Of a DNA stretch of 20,805 nucleotides, positions 13,530-20,805 are shown piece by piece. Below the pieces are notes generated by a model. The model ran no database searches. It saw only the letters and a list, made by a program, of their open reading frames with translations, and was not told the origin of the DNA. Position numbers and translations under genes: made by a program. Each line of letters begins with the position of its first letter. The stretch's first letter is position 1. The stretch covers positions 1 to 20,805 of the forward strand of contig JACCXN010000040.1 of NCBI GenBank assembly GCA_013696965.1. Reading direction: 5' to 3'. The stretch is from Bacteroidota bacterium. GTDB lineage: Bacteria; Bacteroidota; Bacteroidia; JACCXN01.

Positions 13530-13843
13530 AAAAAAAATTATATTAAAACCTTCATTAAATTTAATGGATTTAATCGATATAAAAAAGTTGCTTTAATGGA
13601 TACTATTTTATGAGATTATTCCCTGAAGAAAGGCATTAAGTGAATTGAATTTCCGAATTTAAATCAACATTCTTTACCCTTGGTTTTCAAAAATACACAG
13701 TTAACATTTCACCCACATTTTGCTTTAAAAGGGTTTTGGTTTTCTTTTGATTCTGTTATAAATCATATCCCATTCTGATTGAAATCATAATTATAGGTAG
13801 GGTGACAAATTATTTTTGTACTAGTTAAAACTCCAATTGTTCC
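13530..13843. other. Gene-free stretch before the stress-protein pseudogene
   Basis: No reading frame of interest. TATTTTTG at 13811-13818 fits the -7 consensus and is probably the relict promoter of the pseudogene starting at 13844. Confidence 0.4.
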
Positions 13844-14136
13844 ATGAAAACTATTTTAATTCCTACCGATTTTTCACCAAATGCTGACAAAGCCCTTGAT
13901 TATGCACTTGAGCTCGCAAATACTTATGCATCAAAAGTAATTTTATTAAGTGCCTGAGATCTTCCTCATCAAAAGTCAACAATGTTTTATCCATTAAAGA
14001 GCTTTTAAAGGAAAAGACGGAACAGGAATTAGTAGCCCTAAAAGAAAAGCAACAGGAAAAATATCCTGATTTGCATTTTGAGACAGTAATCATGATGGGG
14101 GAAACTGCAACAGTAATAAAAATATTACGCAAATAA
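13844..14136 (+). pseudogene. Universal stress protein pseudogene
   Basis: From the ATG at 13844 the frame reads MKTILIPTDFSPNADKALDY, matching MKTILVPTDFSINAEKALEY of the intact protein at 15438. A TGA at 13955-13957 replaces the Trp codon in the equivalent of HAWELPHQKS. Soon after, near 13990-14000, a frameshift moves the similarity to another frame, which continues ELLKEKTEQELVALKEK to VIMMGETATVIKILRK before TAA. Only the first third of the two-domain protein remains; the rest, including the ATP-binding motif, is gone. Two independent lesions and truncation make this a clear pseudogene of a paralogue. Confidence 0.85.
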
Positions 14137-14144
14137 AAAGTGCA

Positions 14145-14336
14145 GAATCGCTCAACCTGCTTTTGTATTCCAGTATTGCAACTGGAGTTTCGCTTATAAT
14201 CTATGGATTTTTAAAAAGCCTACTTACATAAAAAAGTGCTATTCGTGGTATTTATGAAACTGTTGGCCTTGGAGGAATTGCAGCTCTTGTTGCTTTTTAC
14301 TCCGGAGCATTTCTAGAAAAGATTCTTTCCAATTGA
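14145..14336 (+). pseudogene. C-terminal remnant of a VIT/CCC1-like membrane transporter
   Basis: The frame beginning ESLNLLLYSSIATGVSLIIY contains two hydrophobic segments and ends VGLGGIAALVAFYSGAFLEK then ILSN before TGA. The last two helices with a Gly-rich YGFLKSLLT-x-KSAIRG linker resemble the C-terminus of VIT1/CCC1-family iron/manganese transporters. An in-frame TAA splits the linker. No N-terminal part exists: the fragment begins a few bases after the stress-protein remnant, as if a deletion joined two genes. Family assignment rests on recall of a short region, so it is moderate. Confidence 0.55.
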
Positions 14337-14341
14337 AAATA

Positions 14342-14448
14342 TTTCATATGTAGATAATTTGTTATTTTTTAGTTGTCATCCCGATTTATCGGGACGCCAG
14401 GTTATCTTCATTAGTGTTTGTGCACTGTTCGGTGCATGGCTATTTCAT
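14342..14448. repeat. Intergenic repeat, copy B
   Basis: It starts TTTCATATGTAGATAATTT and ends GTGCATGGCTATTTCAT, like copy C, but lacks the central TTCCTCTAAGGAACT block. It contains a perfect hairpin TCCCGATTTATCGGGA (14379-14394) and a second, GCACTGTTCGGTGC (14422-14435). It is in tandem with copy C. Confidence 0.75.
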
Positions 14449-14588
14449 ATGTATATAATTTATTCGTTTTTTTAATTATTCCTCTAAGGAACTCATGAAT
14501 GCTAAAGCATTTGTTTTTTAACTGTCATATGGCAAAGCCATGTTATATTTATTAGCGTTTGTGAACTGTTCGTGCATGGCTATTTCAT
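14449..14588. repeat. Intergenic repeat, copy C
   Basis: This copy abuts copy B and matches copy A along its full length (blocks TAATTTATTCG, TTCCTCTAAGGAACTCA, TAAAGCATTTG, GCCATGTTATATTTATTAG) and copy B at both ends. Its internal hairpin is ATGGCAAAGCCAT. Hairpin positions are conserved among copies while hairpin sequences differ, which suggests a structured repeat family. Confidence 0.75.
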
Positions 14589-14728
14589 AAAGTGATAAAA
14601 AAACGCTATTGCACTATCTATAAACCACACCCTGATGAATAGCATTAATTTTATTTCCTGGCAAATACCTTAATTCATACCCTGGCTTCGATTTTTGAAA
14701 CCTAGTTTTCTTTGTCTTTATATTCTTT

Positions 14729-14893
14729 TTATTGGCAGTTTTTACAGGAAGAAATGGGAGCCTGCACTTTTGCACTTTCATTGTCTGAAGCCCCTAAAAC
14801 ATTCCCACTTATTTTTGCAAAATCCAACTGAATATTACCCAATATATTCACTTTTTGTGGAATTAATTCCCTTATTTTTAGCCTTTTAGTCAT
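14729..14893 (-). CDS. Possible small protein ending in a CxxC motif
   Basis: A 54-codon frame starts MTKRLKIRELIPQKVNILGN and ends PISSCKNCQ before TAA. It has a basic start, a mixed middle (ILGNIQLDFAKISGNVLGAS) and two Cys in CKNC at the extreme C-terminus, with none elsewhere. A promoter-like pair lies 35 bases upstream. Length, composition and the Cys-containing tail recall ribosomally made peptide precursors of the phylum or a small metal- or thiol-binding protein, but no modification or export gene is near. I recognise no family and it may be spurious; an opposite-strand frame overlaps it. Confidence 0.35.
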   Translation of the reverse strand: MTKRLKIRELIPQKVNILGNIQLDFAKISGNVLGASDNESAKVQAPISSCKNCQ

Positions 14894-14927
14894 TTATTTA
14901 CCTAAGTTAAAAAGGGCATTGGTTTGG

Positions 14928-14956
14928 CAAGTATAGAAGGCAGCAGGCAGGCCAAA
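14928..14956 (-). promoter_or_regulatory. Candidate promoter of the 54-residue frame
   Basis: On the minus strand TATACTTG (14935-14928) matches TAnnTTTG at all fixed positions but one, with TTTG (14956-14953) 17 bases upstream. The predicted start near 14924 gives a leader of about 31 bases before the ATG at 14893. Confidence 0.35.
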
Positions 14957-15437
14957 AGGAAGCATGCAGGTAAAATAATTTAATTTCCTGAATGATGTTT
15001 GGGTTAGAATAGTGCAAATCATTCATTTTTATTCTTTGCTTGAGTTTACAAGCAATTGCAAAATAATGAAATGGATTTTTTTGCTCAATTTTTTGAAGAA
15101 AATTTATGGGTGTTTTAATTAGAAATTTCAAATTTAAATGCCTTCAGGGGTTTTTGCAATTGGTATAAAAACATGAAAATCAATAGTCCTTTTAGCTGGA
15201 GAAATAGGTTTGTAATGCTATTGAATTTTCATTATTTTTAGATAAAAGCAAAGCAATGGAAAAAATTTAACACCTTTTTATATGAACCATTAAAAAGCCT
15301 AAGCATAGCAGGGGAATGCTACAAGGAATAAATTTTTTTAATACTGTTATCCTTGATTTTTAGGAACAATAGAATTTTTTGCAGATTCAAAAAATCTGAA
15401 ACTATATATTTTGAGCTAATTTTTAAAACAAGATTTT
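14957..15437. other. Gene-free region upstream of the stress-protein gene
   Basis: No convincing gene. Near the right end, TATATTTTG (15405-15413) is one base longer than the -7 consensus and about 25 bases before the ATG; a small hairpin AGATT-CAAAA-AATCT lies just upstream (15383-15397). This is the likely promoter region for the universal stress protein. Confidence 0.35.
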
Positions 15438-16304
15438 ATGAAAACCATACTCGTGCCAACAGATTTTTCTATAAATGCTGAAAAAGCGCTGGAATATGCG
15501 CTTCATCTGGCATTGTATTTTTCATCAGAAATTATTTTGTTGCATGCATGGGAGCTTCCCCATCAAAAATCGGCCATGTTTAAATCATTGCAGGATATGG
15601 TAAAGGAAAAAGCGGAGAACAATCTTAGGGAATTAAAAGAAAAGGCTCAATATAGATTTACTGAACTTAAAATAAGATCGGTTATTATGATGGATGAGCC
15701 TGAGGATGCTATAAAAAGTGTTGCACAAAAAATTGGGACCGATCTTATAATAATGGGAACTAAAGGAGCTTCGGGCCTTAAAAGCTATTTTTTTGGTAGC
15801 ACCACCAATGATGTAATTGAGGATGCACCCTGCCCGGTGTTCGCTGTTCCTGAAAAAGCTGAATACCGTAACATTAAAACCATTTGTTATGCCCTTGATT
15901 TTGATCATGATGAAATCCATGTTATTGGCTCACTTATTCCAATGGCAAAAGTATTTAATGCTAAAATAATTTTGACTCACATAACTGACAATTTAAAGCA
16001 AAAAGAGGAAAAACTTAATAATTTTGCTGAACAAGTAATCAAACTATATCAATACAATAATATCGACACAGCACTTTTATATGGGGAAAATATAGTTGCT
16101 AGTCTTGTAAATTTTGTGGAAGAAAACCAGGTGGATATTGTTTCTATTGCAAGGAAAAAACGGGATTTTATAGAAAGGGTTTTCCACAAAAGCGTATCCA
16201 AAGAAATGACATTTTCCTCAACTATTCCAATTATAATTTTCCAAAGTTCACTGCTTCCACTTGATGTTCAGGGCAAGAATGAAGAAAAATCCTCCTTTTT
16301 TTAA
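15438..16304 (+). CDS. Universal stress protein with tandem Usp domains
   Basis: The 288-residue protein has two UspA domains. The first (about 1-138) starts MKTILVPTDFSINAEKALEY and carries the ATP-binding signature GTKGASG (107-113) and GST (120-122), matching G-2x-G-9x-G(S/T). The second (about 145-270) starts IKTICYALDFDHDE and lacks that signature (IARKKRDFIERVFHKSV instead), so it probably does not bind ATP. Two-domain proteins like this are frequent in Bacteroidota and tied to starvation, oxygen limitation or redox stress; the exact role is unknown. It stands alone. A broken paralogue lies at 13844, so a tandem duplication probably existed. The 196 bases after it hold nothing evident. 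Confidence 0.88.
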   Translation: MKTILVPTDFSINAEKALEYALHLALYFSSEIILLHAWELPHQKSAMFKSLQDMVKEKAENNLRELKEKAQYRFTELKIRSVIMMDEPEDAIKSVAQKIGTDLIIMGTKGASGLKSYFFGSTTNDVIEDAPCPVFAVPEKAEYRNIKTICYALDFDHDEIHVIGSLIPMAKVFNAKIILTHITDNLKQKEEKLNNFAEQVIKLYQYNNIDTALLYGENIVASLVNFVEENQVDIVSIARKKRDFIERVFHKSVSKEMTFSSTIPIIIFQSSLLPLDVQGKNEEKSSFF

Positions 16305-16500
16305 TAGAGGACTTAGCTTCATATTATAGTAAAACCAGTTGGATTAAGCCTGCAGGGATAAGAATTGTTGTTGTATAAAAGCAGGGCTAAAGAAAAACAA
16401 AATAACTAGTTTGCTATTTCAAGTTCCTGTTTCATGTAATATGGTTCTCAGGTATTTTCTGTTCAAGAATTTCCAGGCAAAGATTCCTGATTTACAACTA

Positions 16501-18003
16501 TTATTTCAAAGGAATTCTTTTTAAAGTCTCAAGTAGGAAACTCCAGTATTTTTGAACAGAACTAATTTGAACTTTTTCATCAGGAGAATGTGCTCCGGTA
16601 ATATTGGGACCAAAGGAAATCATTTCCATTCCCGGATAATTTCCTCCAATTATGCCACATTCAAGTCCTGCATGACAGGCATTTACGTGAGGTTCTGAAT
16701 CAAACATTTCCCTGTATAGCTTGCTCATTAAAGATGCAATTTTAGCGTCTGGTTTTGGAGTCCAGCCAGGATAGTTACCTGCTAATTCAACCTTGGACCC
16801 ACACTGCTCAAATTCATTTTTAATTTCACCTGCGAGTTTCATTTTCTCCACATCCACAGAACTTCTGGTAAGGCACAAAATTGTATAGCTTGTGTCTTTC
16901 AAAAGAACACGGGCCAAATTGTTGGAGGTTTGCACCAATCCGTCAATATCGGGACTCATTGAGTAAACTCCGTTCGGGCAGTTTTTTATTGCTGATAATA
17001 ATTCTCCCTGGAATTTATCGCCAATTACATTAAGTGGAGCCTCCGTTTGCTGAACTAGTAAAGATAAATTGGGATCTGTTGTTTTGAATTTCATTTTTAA
17101 GGCTTCGGCTTCCCTATTTGCAAAATCCAAAAAAGCCTGTTCCTTGATTTTAGCTAGTGCAACAACTGCAACAGATTCTCTTGGAATGGCATTACGCAGG
17201 CTACCTCCGTCAATGGATGCTATTTTTAAATTGAATTGTTCCCCAGCTTTAAGCAGCAATCCGTTCATTAATTTATTTGCATTTGCTCTTCCCTTATGGA
17301 TGTCCATACCGGAATGCCCTCCGGTAAGGCCTTTGAGCGTTAGTTTAAAACCAATCATTTCTTCCCTTGTTTTAACCTGCTCAATATTTCCTGTTACGGT
17401 AACATCAATTCCACCTGCACATCCAATGGTAAGTTCTGTGTCGTCCTCGGTATCCAAATTAAGCATGATTTTAGCGGAGAATAAGCCTGCTTTTAGGTTC
17501 AAAGCACCTGTCATACCTGTTTCTTCATCAATTGTAAAAAGCGCTTCTATGGCAGGGTGAGCAATTTCTTTTGATGCCAACAAAGCCATAATTGTTGCAA
17601 CTCCAATTCCGTTGTCAGCGCCAAGTGTAGTTCCTTTTGCCCTTACCCAGTCTCCCTCAAGTTCCATCTGTATGCCTTGCAAATCAAAATCAAAAAGGGT
17701 ATCGTTGTTTTTTTGGTGCACCATATCCAAATGACTTTGAAGCAGTATGGTTTCCCTTTGTTCCATTCCAGGAGTTGAAGCTTTTTTTATGATTACGTTT
17801 CCAATCTCATCTTCCATGGTATCCAGGCCAATGCTGTTACCAAAATCCTTAATAAATTGTATAACCCTCTCTTCTTTTTTTGATGGCCTTGGTACTGCAT
17901 TTAAATCTGCAAAATAATTCCACAATGCCTTAGGCTCTAATGCCCTTACTACTGAATTAACTGTTAGTTTTATTGCTGATTCTAATTCCTGGTTGGTTTG
18001 CAT
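16501..18003 (-). CDS. pepD: Aminoacyl-histidine dipeptidase (PepD, M20C family)
   Basis: The 500-residue protein is a cytosolic zinc dipeptidase of the PepD/carnosinase type, cleaving Xaa-His and other dipeptides. ALEPKALWNYFADLNAVPRP and SKKEERVI (21-48) is the family's N-terminal signature. Metal and catalytic residues are in QSHLDMV (His91, Asp93), LGADNGIG (Asp130), IDEETGM (Glu160, Glu161), NLDTED (Asp184) and ACHAGLECG (His444). TGGHSGMDIHKGRANA marks the dimerisation/lid domain. Length is normal. The first 20 residues exceed typical family starts, but no later ATG is available. It is monocistronic with its own promoter. Confidence 0.92.
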   Translation of the reverse strand: MQTNQELESAIKLTVNSVVRALEPKALWNYFADLNAVPRPSKKEERVIQFIKDFGNSIGLDTMEDEIGNVIIKKASTPGMEQRETILLQSHLDMVHQKNNDTLFDFDLQGIQMELEGDWVRAKGTTLGADNGIGVATIMALLASKEIAHPAIEALFTIDEETGMTGALNLKAGLFSAKIMLNLDTEDDTELTIGCAGGIDVTVTGNIEQVKTREEMIGFKLTLKGLTGGHSGMDIHKGRANANKLMNGLLLKAGEQFNLKIASIDGGSLRNAIPRESVAVVALAKIKEQAFLDFANREAEALKMKFKTTDPNLSLLVQQTEAPLNVIGDKFQGELLSAIKNCPNGVYSMSPDIDGLVQTSNNLARVLLKDTSYTILCLTRSSVDVEKMKLAGEIKNEFEQCGSKVELAGNYPGWTPKPDAKIASLMSKLYREMFDSEPHVNACHAGLECGIIGGNYPGMEMISFGPNITGAHSPDEKVQISSVQKYWSFLLETLKRIPLK

Positions 18004-18032
18004 AATTCAAGGATTTTAATATTTTAGAATTA

Positions 18033-18060
18033 CAAAGATAAGAAACACTTTTAATTGCAA
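18033..18060 (-). promoter_or_regulatory. Promoter of the dipeptidase gene
   Basis: TATCTTTG on the minus strand (18040-18033) matches TAnnTTTG, with a TTG (18060-18058) 17 bases upstream as a partial -33 element. Predicted start near 18029, giving a leader of about 26 bases. Confidence 0.6.
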
Positions 18061-18486
18061 TGGAAACCATTTTAAGCTTTGGGTTCTGTTAAATTTTGTT
18101 CCAAAACCCATGGAATGTTTTTTGAATGCAGCATTTGTTGCATGTTCTATCTGCAAGAGATTACCCCCTTAGGTGGGAATGACAGCTTGTTGTTTTTTAG
18201 GATTAGAAATAGTGTTCTTGATTCAATAATCCTGAACAACTGTTTCAAAAGTATATCCTTGTTCTGGAATTTCAACATTTAGAAAGCCTGATTCTATTAG
18301 TTTTAATTTAAAATCTTGCTGAACTTTGTATTCCCCATGTACCATGAAAATTTTCTTTACCTGTGTTTTATCCTGGCAAGAGCAAATCGAATTTAAAATT
18401 ATATAATATAGCTATTGTTTTTACTTAGGATAAATACAAAATAAACTTTAATAAGAGTATTGCTGCTATATCCAGAGTTTGTTGCT
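18061..18486. other. Gene-free intergenic stretch
   Basis: No credible gene. Around 18161-18186 an imperfect hairpin CCCCCTTAGGTGGG is followed by AATGACAG; read on the minus strand this gives CTGTCATTCCCACC, similar in type to the hairpins in the repeats near 14.4 kb. It may be a decayed intergenic repeat. Confidence 0.35.
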
Positions 18487-18517
18487 TTTGCAAAGTGCTT
18501 GCTTTTATTTATCTTTG
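18487..18517 (+). promoter_or_regulatory. Promoter of the NUMOD4/HNH-like gene
   Basis: TTTG (18487-18490), 19 bases, TATCTTTG (18510-18517): a full match to the Bacteroidota -33/-7 consensus with standard spacing. The predicted start near 18521 gives a long leader of about 120 bases containing small inverted repeats (AGTATT...AATACT near 18573-18591, GTTATT...AATAAC near 18600-18617). Confidence 0.65.
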
Positions 18518-18643
18518 TAATAATTAAAATAGCAGAAGAATCAGCATATTCCTGCATTTATGAGGAAAATTGAGTATTTGATGTGAATACTGAATAAGCG
18601 TTATTTTATTCAATAACTATAAAAAAATCTAATTTAGGTAATT

Positions 18644-19231
18644 ATGTTGCGGTTTTATTACAATGAACAATGGAAAGAATTTAAACTTGAATACGATTCC
18701 CAACTTCGATATGCAATTTCTGATTTCGGACGTATCATTAGTTTTGTTGATGAAATTGAAAATGGCAGACTATTAAAAGGCAGTATTACCGTTGGGTATA
18801 ATGTATTTAAATATAAGATATTCAAAAAAAAGAAAATCATCAACAAGCTTCAATATGTTCACAGACTTGTTGCCCTAAATTTTTTGCCTGAACCGGAAAA
18901 GGATCAAGTGTATGTTTTGCATAAGGATTACAAAAAGGAAAAAAATCATGTAGATAATTTAAAATGGGCAACAAAACAGGAGTTGGTTGAGCACAATAAA
19001 AAAAACCCGGCAGTGATTGAGGCAATTAAAAAACTAACCGAGTTTAACAAACAGCGTGACGGACATAAGCTAACTGCAGCAAAAGTGCAATTCATTAAAA
19101 TGAAAATATTTGATCCCAATAGAAAAACACGATTGAAGATGATTGCAAAACAATTTGGAATAAGTGAAATGCAGTTGTACCGTATTAAAACCGGAGAAAA
19201 TTGGGGACATGTAAAAATAAAGGAAGAATAA
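18644..19231 (+). CDS. NUMOD4 / HNH-like DNA-binding protein
   Basis: The 195-residue protein has a NUMOD4-like N-terminus (LRYAISDFGRIISF and GRLLKGSITVGY, about 21-52), an HNH-endonuclease-like middle (VHRLVALNFLP 72-82, LHKD 92-95, HVDNLKWAT 102-110) and a C-terminal helix-turn-helix (DPNRKTRLKMIAKQFGISEM, about 157-176, then YRIKTGENWGHVK). The usual NHxD of the HNH centre reads LHKD, losing the first Asn, so nuclease activity may be lost. The C-terminal segment closely resembles a type widespread in Bacteroidota. I infer a chromosomal DNA-binding regulator derived from a homing endonuclease rather than an active mobile element; no intron or intein is seen nearby. Confidence 0.75.
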   Translation: MLRFYYNEQWKEFKLEYDSQLRYAISDFGRIISFVDEIENGRLLKGSITVGYNVFKYKIFKKKKIINKLQYVHRLVALNFLPEPEKDQVYVLHKDYKKEKNHVDNLKWATKQELVEHNKKNPAVIEAIKKLTEFNKQRDGHKLTAAKVQFIKMKIFDPNRKTRLKMIAKQFGISEMQLYRIKTGENWGHVKIKEE

Positions 19232-19290
19232 AGTTTCAGCCTTTTAAAATTCTGATTTTTGAATGGTAGTGGAGACTTTCTAAAAAATAA

Positions 19291-19318
19291 GAGGAAGCAT
19301 TTTAATTAATGCTTCCTC
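19291..19318 (-). terminator. Intrinsic terminator between convergent genes
   Basis: GAGGAAGCATT pairs perfectly with AATGCTTCCTC around TTAATT (11-bp stem). On the minus strand it is followed by TTATTTTTTAG, serving the secreted protein gene; on the plus strand, where it is flanked by A runs, it may also stop transcription from the NUMOD4 gene. Confidence 0.75.
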
Positions 19319-19340
19319 AAAAAATCAAAAACAGTGATTT

Positions 19341-20360
19341 TTATTTTATAACATTAACCTTTTGCACCATTGTAGATTGGTCAGTTGTTATTTTTACAAA
19401 ATATGTTCCAGGTGGCAAGTCTTTCAAATCAATACTTGCTTCTAATTTAGGAATAATGGTAAGGATGTTTTTTCCTGTAATATCAATTAAATTAATTTCA
19501 TTAACCTTAAGGTCAGAAAAATTAATTGTTAATACCCCTGTAGCAGGATTAGGAAAAACAGTGATATTATCTTCAGTTATTTTTAAAATTGAAGTAGGAT
19601 CTGATGCAGGAAGGGCAACTAATTCCCCACCAGTTGGAAGAGCAACAAACAACCCAAAAGATGCACCGTTACTGTTGTTCTCAGGCATTAAAAAACCTGA
19701 TGTAATTACAACTATTGCTTGATTTTCCAGCCCTAGTGTTGCTAAAGGAGCATTAACAGAAGCTAAAGTTGTATTTCCCTGATCCCTTACTTCTAATACA
19801 TAATCAATTGTTGGCAATTCAAAATATCCTGCGAACTGTGAATATGCTGCATCTTCCACTACGGTTCCTGCTCCAAATCCTACTTCAACAATATCAATAA
19901 GCGGTGCATCTGTTACTCCATGGTAAACTAAAACATCAGTAAAATTGGAAAGTCTGGCAGTTTCCCTTGCCCCGGTAAATACTTGCAGGGTAAATGCGGG
20001 TGCGGGGGTATAACCCTGATCTGAAATTATCCCTGAAGCAACTACAACATAGGTTTGGTCCATTTCAAGAGTAAAAGGAAAGGATGCAATTGCCTCACTG
20101 GGACCTGAACTATTGCCAGGGGCAATTTGTACATTCATTTCCCTGCCTGCAGGTACGGTTCTGTATTCAGTAGCAGTTCTAAACTGAAAGTTATCCTCAT
20201 ACATTTGTCCATCAACATATATGTCAATTGTTTGAGCTGCGGCATCTGCTGAATTGTGAATAATTTGCACCCTTGCTGTTTGTGCATTGGTACTGCTAAA
20301 AAATAGCATTATGGGTATAAAGAATGCAATTATTGAAATTGCAAAAGGCTTGTTTTTCAT
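19341..20360 (-). CDS. Secreted DUF4397 protein with T9SS type A sorting domain
   Basis: The 339-residue protein has a Sec signal peptide (MKNKPFAIS, hydrophobic core, cleavage about after NA at 26). Two related beta-sandwich modules of DUF4397 type follow: ARVQIIHNSADAAAQTIDIY (29-48) with DQTYVVVASG (101-110), and LVYHGVTDAPLIDIVEV (144-160) with ENQAIVVITSG (212-222). Residues about 263-339 form a type IX secretion C-terminal domain: VFPNPATGVLTINF, INLIDITGKNIL, IDLKDLPPGTYFVKI and VQKVNVIK. The product should cross the outer membrane by the T9SS and lose this domain on secretion or surface attachment. DUF4397 has no defined activity. It is monocistronic; I could not define the promoter. 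Confidence 0.9.
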   Translation of the reverse strand: MKNKPFAISIIAFFIPIMLFFSSTNAQTARVQIIHNSADAAAQTIDIYVDGQMYEDNFQFRTATEYRTVPAGREMNVQIAPGNSSGPSEAIASFPFTLEMDQTYVVVASGIISDQGYTPAPAFTLQVFTGARETARLSNFTDVLVYHGVTDAPLIDIVEVGFGAGTVVEDAAYSQFAGYFELPTIDYVLEVRDQGNTTLASVNAPLATLGLENQAIVVITSGFLMPENNSNGASFGLFVALPTGGELVALPASDPTSILKITEDNITVFPNPATGVLTINFSDLKVNEINLIDITGKNILTIIPKLEASIDLKDLPPGTYFVKITTDQSTMVQKVNVIK

Positions 20361-20805
20361 AAGTATTATCGTGTTTAGTTATTTTAGAATTGTTACTATT
20401 AAATGATTGTTATTTTTTTAACTTTATTTTAACTGGCCAAAAAACATACCACTTGTATTGCTTTGGATTCATATTAATAAAAGCTGCATTGCCAGCAGAA
20501 TTAATGGATTTTGAAGGAAAAAAAAGAATGAGATCTAAAAAACCATTGCTAACACAAGGAACTACATGAAAAACTAAACACAACTGCCATTTTACCCTAC
20601 AGTAGCGGGCAGCAGGAAATTCAATTTGCTTAGCGTTTAAAATTGATTTTTAAGCAGGAACTATTTTAAGTTTTTGTTATTTAGAAACTGTTTTGAATTA
20701 TTTAAGAATAATTTTATGTGAATAAGTATGTTTATAACTAATTGATTTTCAGTAAGTTGGCCTGGGTTAATTTTGTATCTTGTAGATTATCAACCAAATA
20801 ACTCT
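20361..20805. other. Gene-free right end
   Basis: No credible reading frame in these 445 bases. Near the edge, TAATTTTG (20768-20775) matches the TAnnTTTG -7 consensus on the plus strand, so it may drive a gene starting beyond the window. Confidence 0.4.
20768..20775 (+). promoter_or_regulatory. Candidate -7 element for a gene beyond the right edge
   Basis: TAATTTTG fits TAnnTTTG. A TTG (20742-20744) lies 23 bases upstream, slightly far for a -33 element. No start codon follows within the window. Confidence 0.35.

Noticed and set aside
13797-13812. Third TGACA half-site before the stress-protein pseudogene
   Set aside because: There is no matching TGTCA six bases away, and the distance to the -7 element differs from the two genuine-looking sites.
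14695-14889. Plus-strand 64-residue frame
   Set aside because: Phe/Leu/His-rich composition, no promoter and no family resemblance; it overlaps the more protein-like minus-strand frame at 14729-14893.
14907-15131. Minus-strand 74-residue frame
   Set aside because: Its end runs through the promoter-like pair of the 54-residue frame, composition deteriorates toward the C-terminus, and no family is recognisable. It could still be a small gene.
18079-18282. Plus-strand 67-residue frame upstream of the NUMOD4 gene
   Set aside because: Cys/Phe-rich low-quality composition, includes a repeat-like hairpin, no promoter; judged intergenic.
18644-19231. Active homing endonuclease marking a mobile intron or intein
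   Set aside because: The gene is free-standing between intact genes, with no intron or intein boundary and a changed HNH centre.

Overview
The window comes from an AT-rich member of the Bacteroidota. The signs are a protein with a type IX secretion (T9SS) C-terminal sorting domain, repeated promoter elements of the Bacteroidota type (TAnnTTTG, sometimes with an upstream TTTG), weak or absent Shine-Dalgarno sequences, a NUMOD4/HNH-like protein of a type common in this phylum, and a Trp-rich leader peptide before an attenuator. It looks chromosomal. No tRNA, rRNA, CRISPR array, insertion sequence or phage gene could be supported.

Layout. Positions 1-164 hold a trp-type attenuator on the minus strand (promoter, 21-residue leader peptide with three consecutive Trp codons, terminator); the gene it controls lies off the left edge. 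Next, on the minus strand, come an EgtD-like histidine methyltransferase and a lipoprotein. A Crp/Fnr-family regulator at 2532 is followed by a three-gene operon at 3308-5186: isochorismatase-like hydrolase, DUF427 protein and flavodoxin-like oxidoreductase. The lipoprotein promoter and the operon promoter each carry a TGTCA-N6-TGACA palindrome. In both cases its centre lies exactly 33 bp from the centre of an identical TAAATTTG element, so these two units probably form a local regulon of the Crp/Fnr protein.

Positions 5371-7210 hold a decayed fragment of an isochorismatase-family gene and a three-gene hipB-hipS-hipT-type toxin-antitoxin operon. Its promoter region has three copies of a TTATATGCGATCGCATATAA-like palindrome about 40 bp apart; the outermost is part of a 40-bp inverted repeat with one mismatched pair. 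After a gene-poor stretch come a penicillin-acylase-family Ntn hydrolase and a small membrane protein, preceded by an intrinsic terminator. On the minus strand, 13385-10615 is a tight operon of a FAD/Rieske oxidoreductase, a small four-helix membrane protein with an internal duplication carrying two histidines, and an isoaspartyl peptidase/L-asparaginase.

Positions 13390-14590 are a genomic scar. A universal stress protein pseudogene runs directly into the remnant of a VIT/CCC1-like transporter, flanked by three copies of an intergenic repeat. An intact paralogous stress protein lies at 15438. The right part holds a PepD-type dipeptidase, the NUMOD4/HNH-like protein and a secreted DUF4397 protein with a T9SS sorting domain.

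Most genes belong to known families. The less expected content is regulatory: the paired Crp/Fnr operators, the hip operator array and the trp leader. All functions are inferred from reading the sequence; no database search was run.
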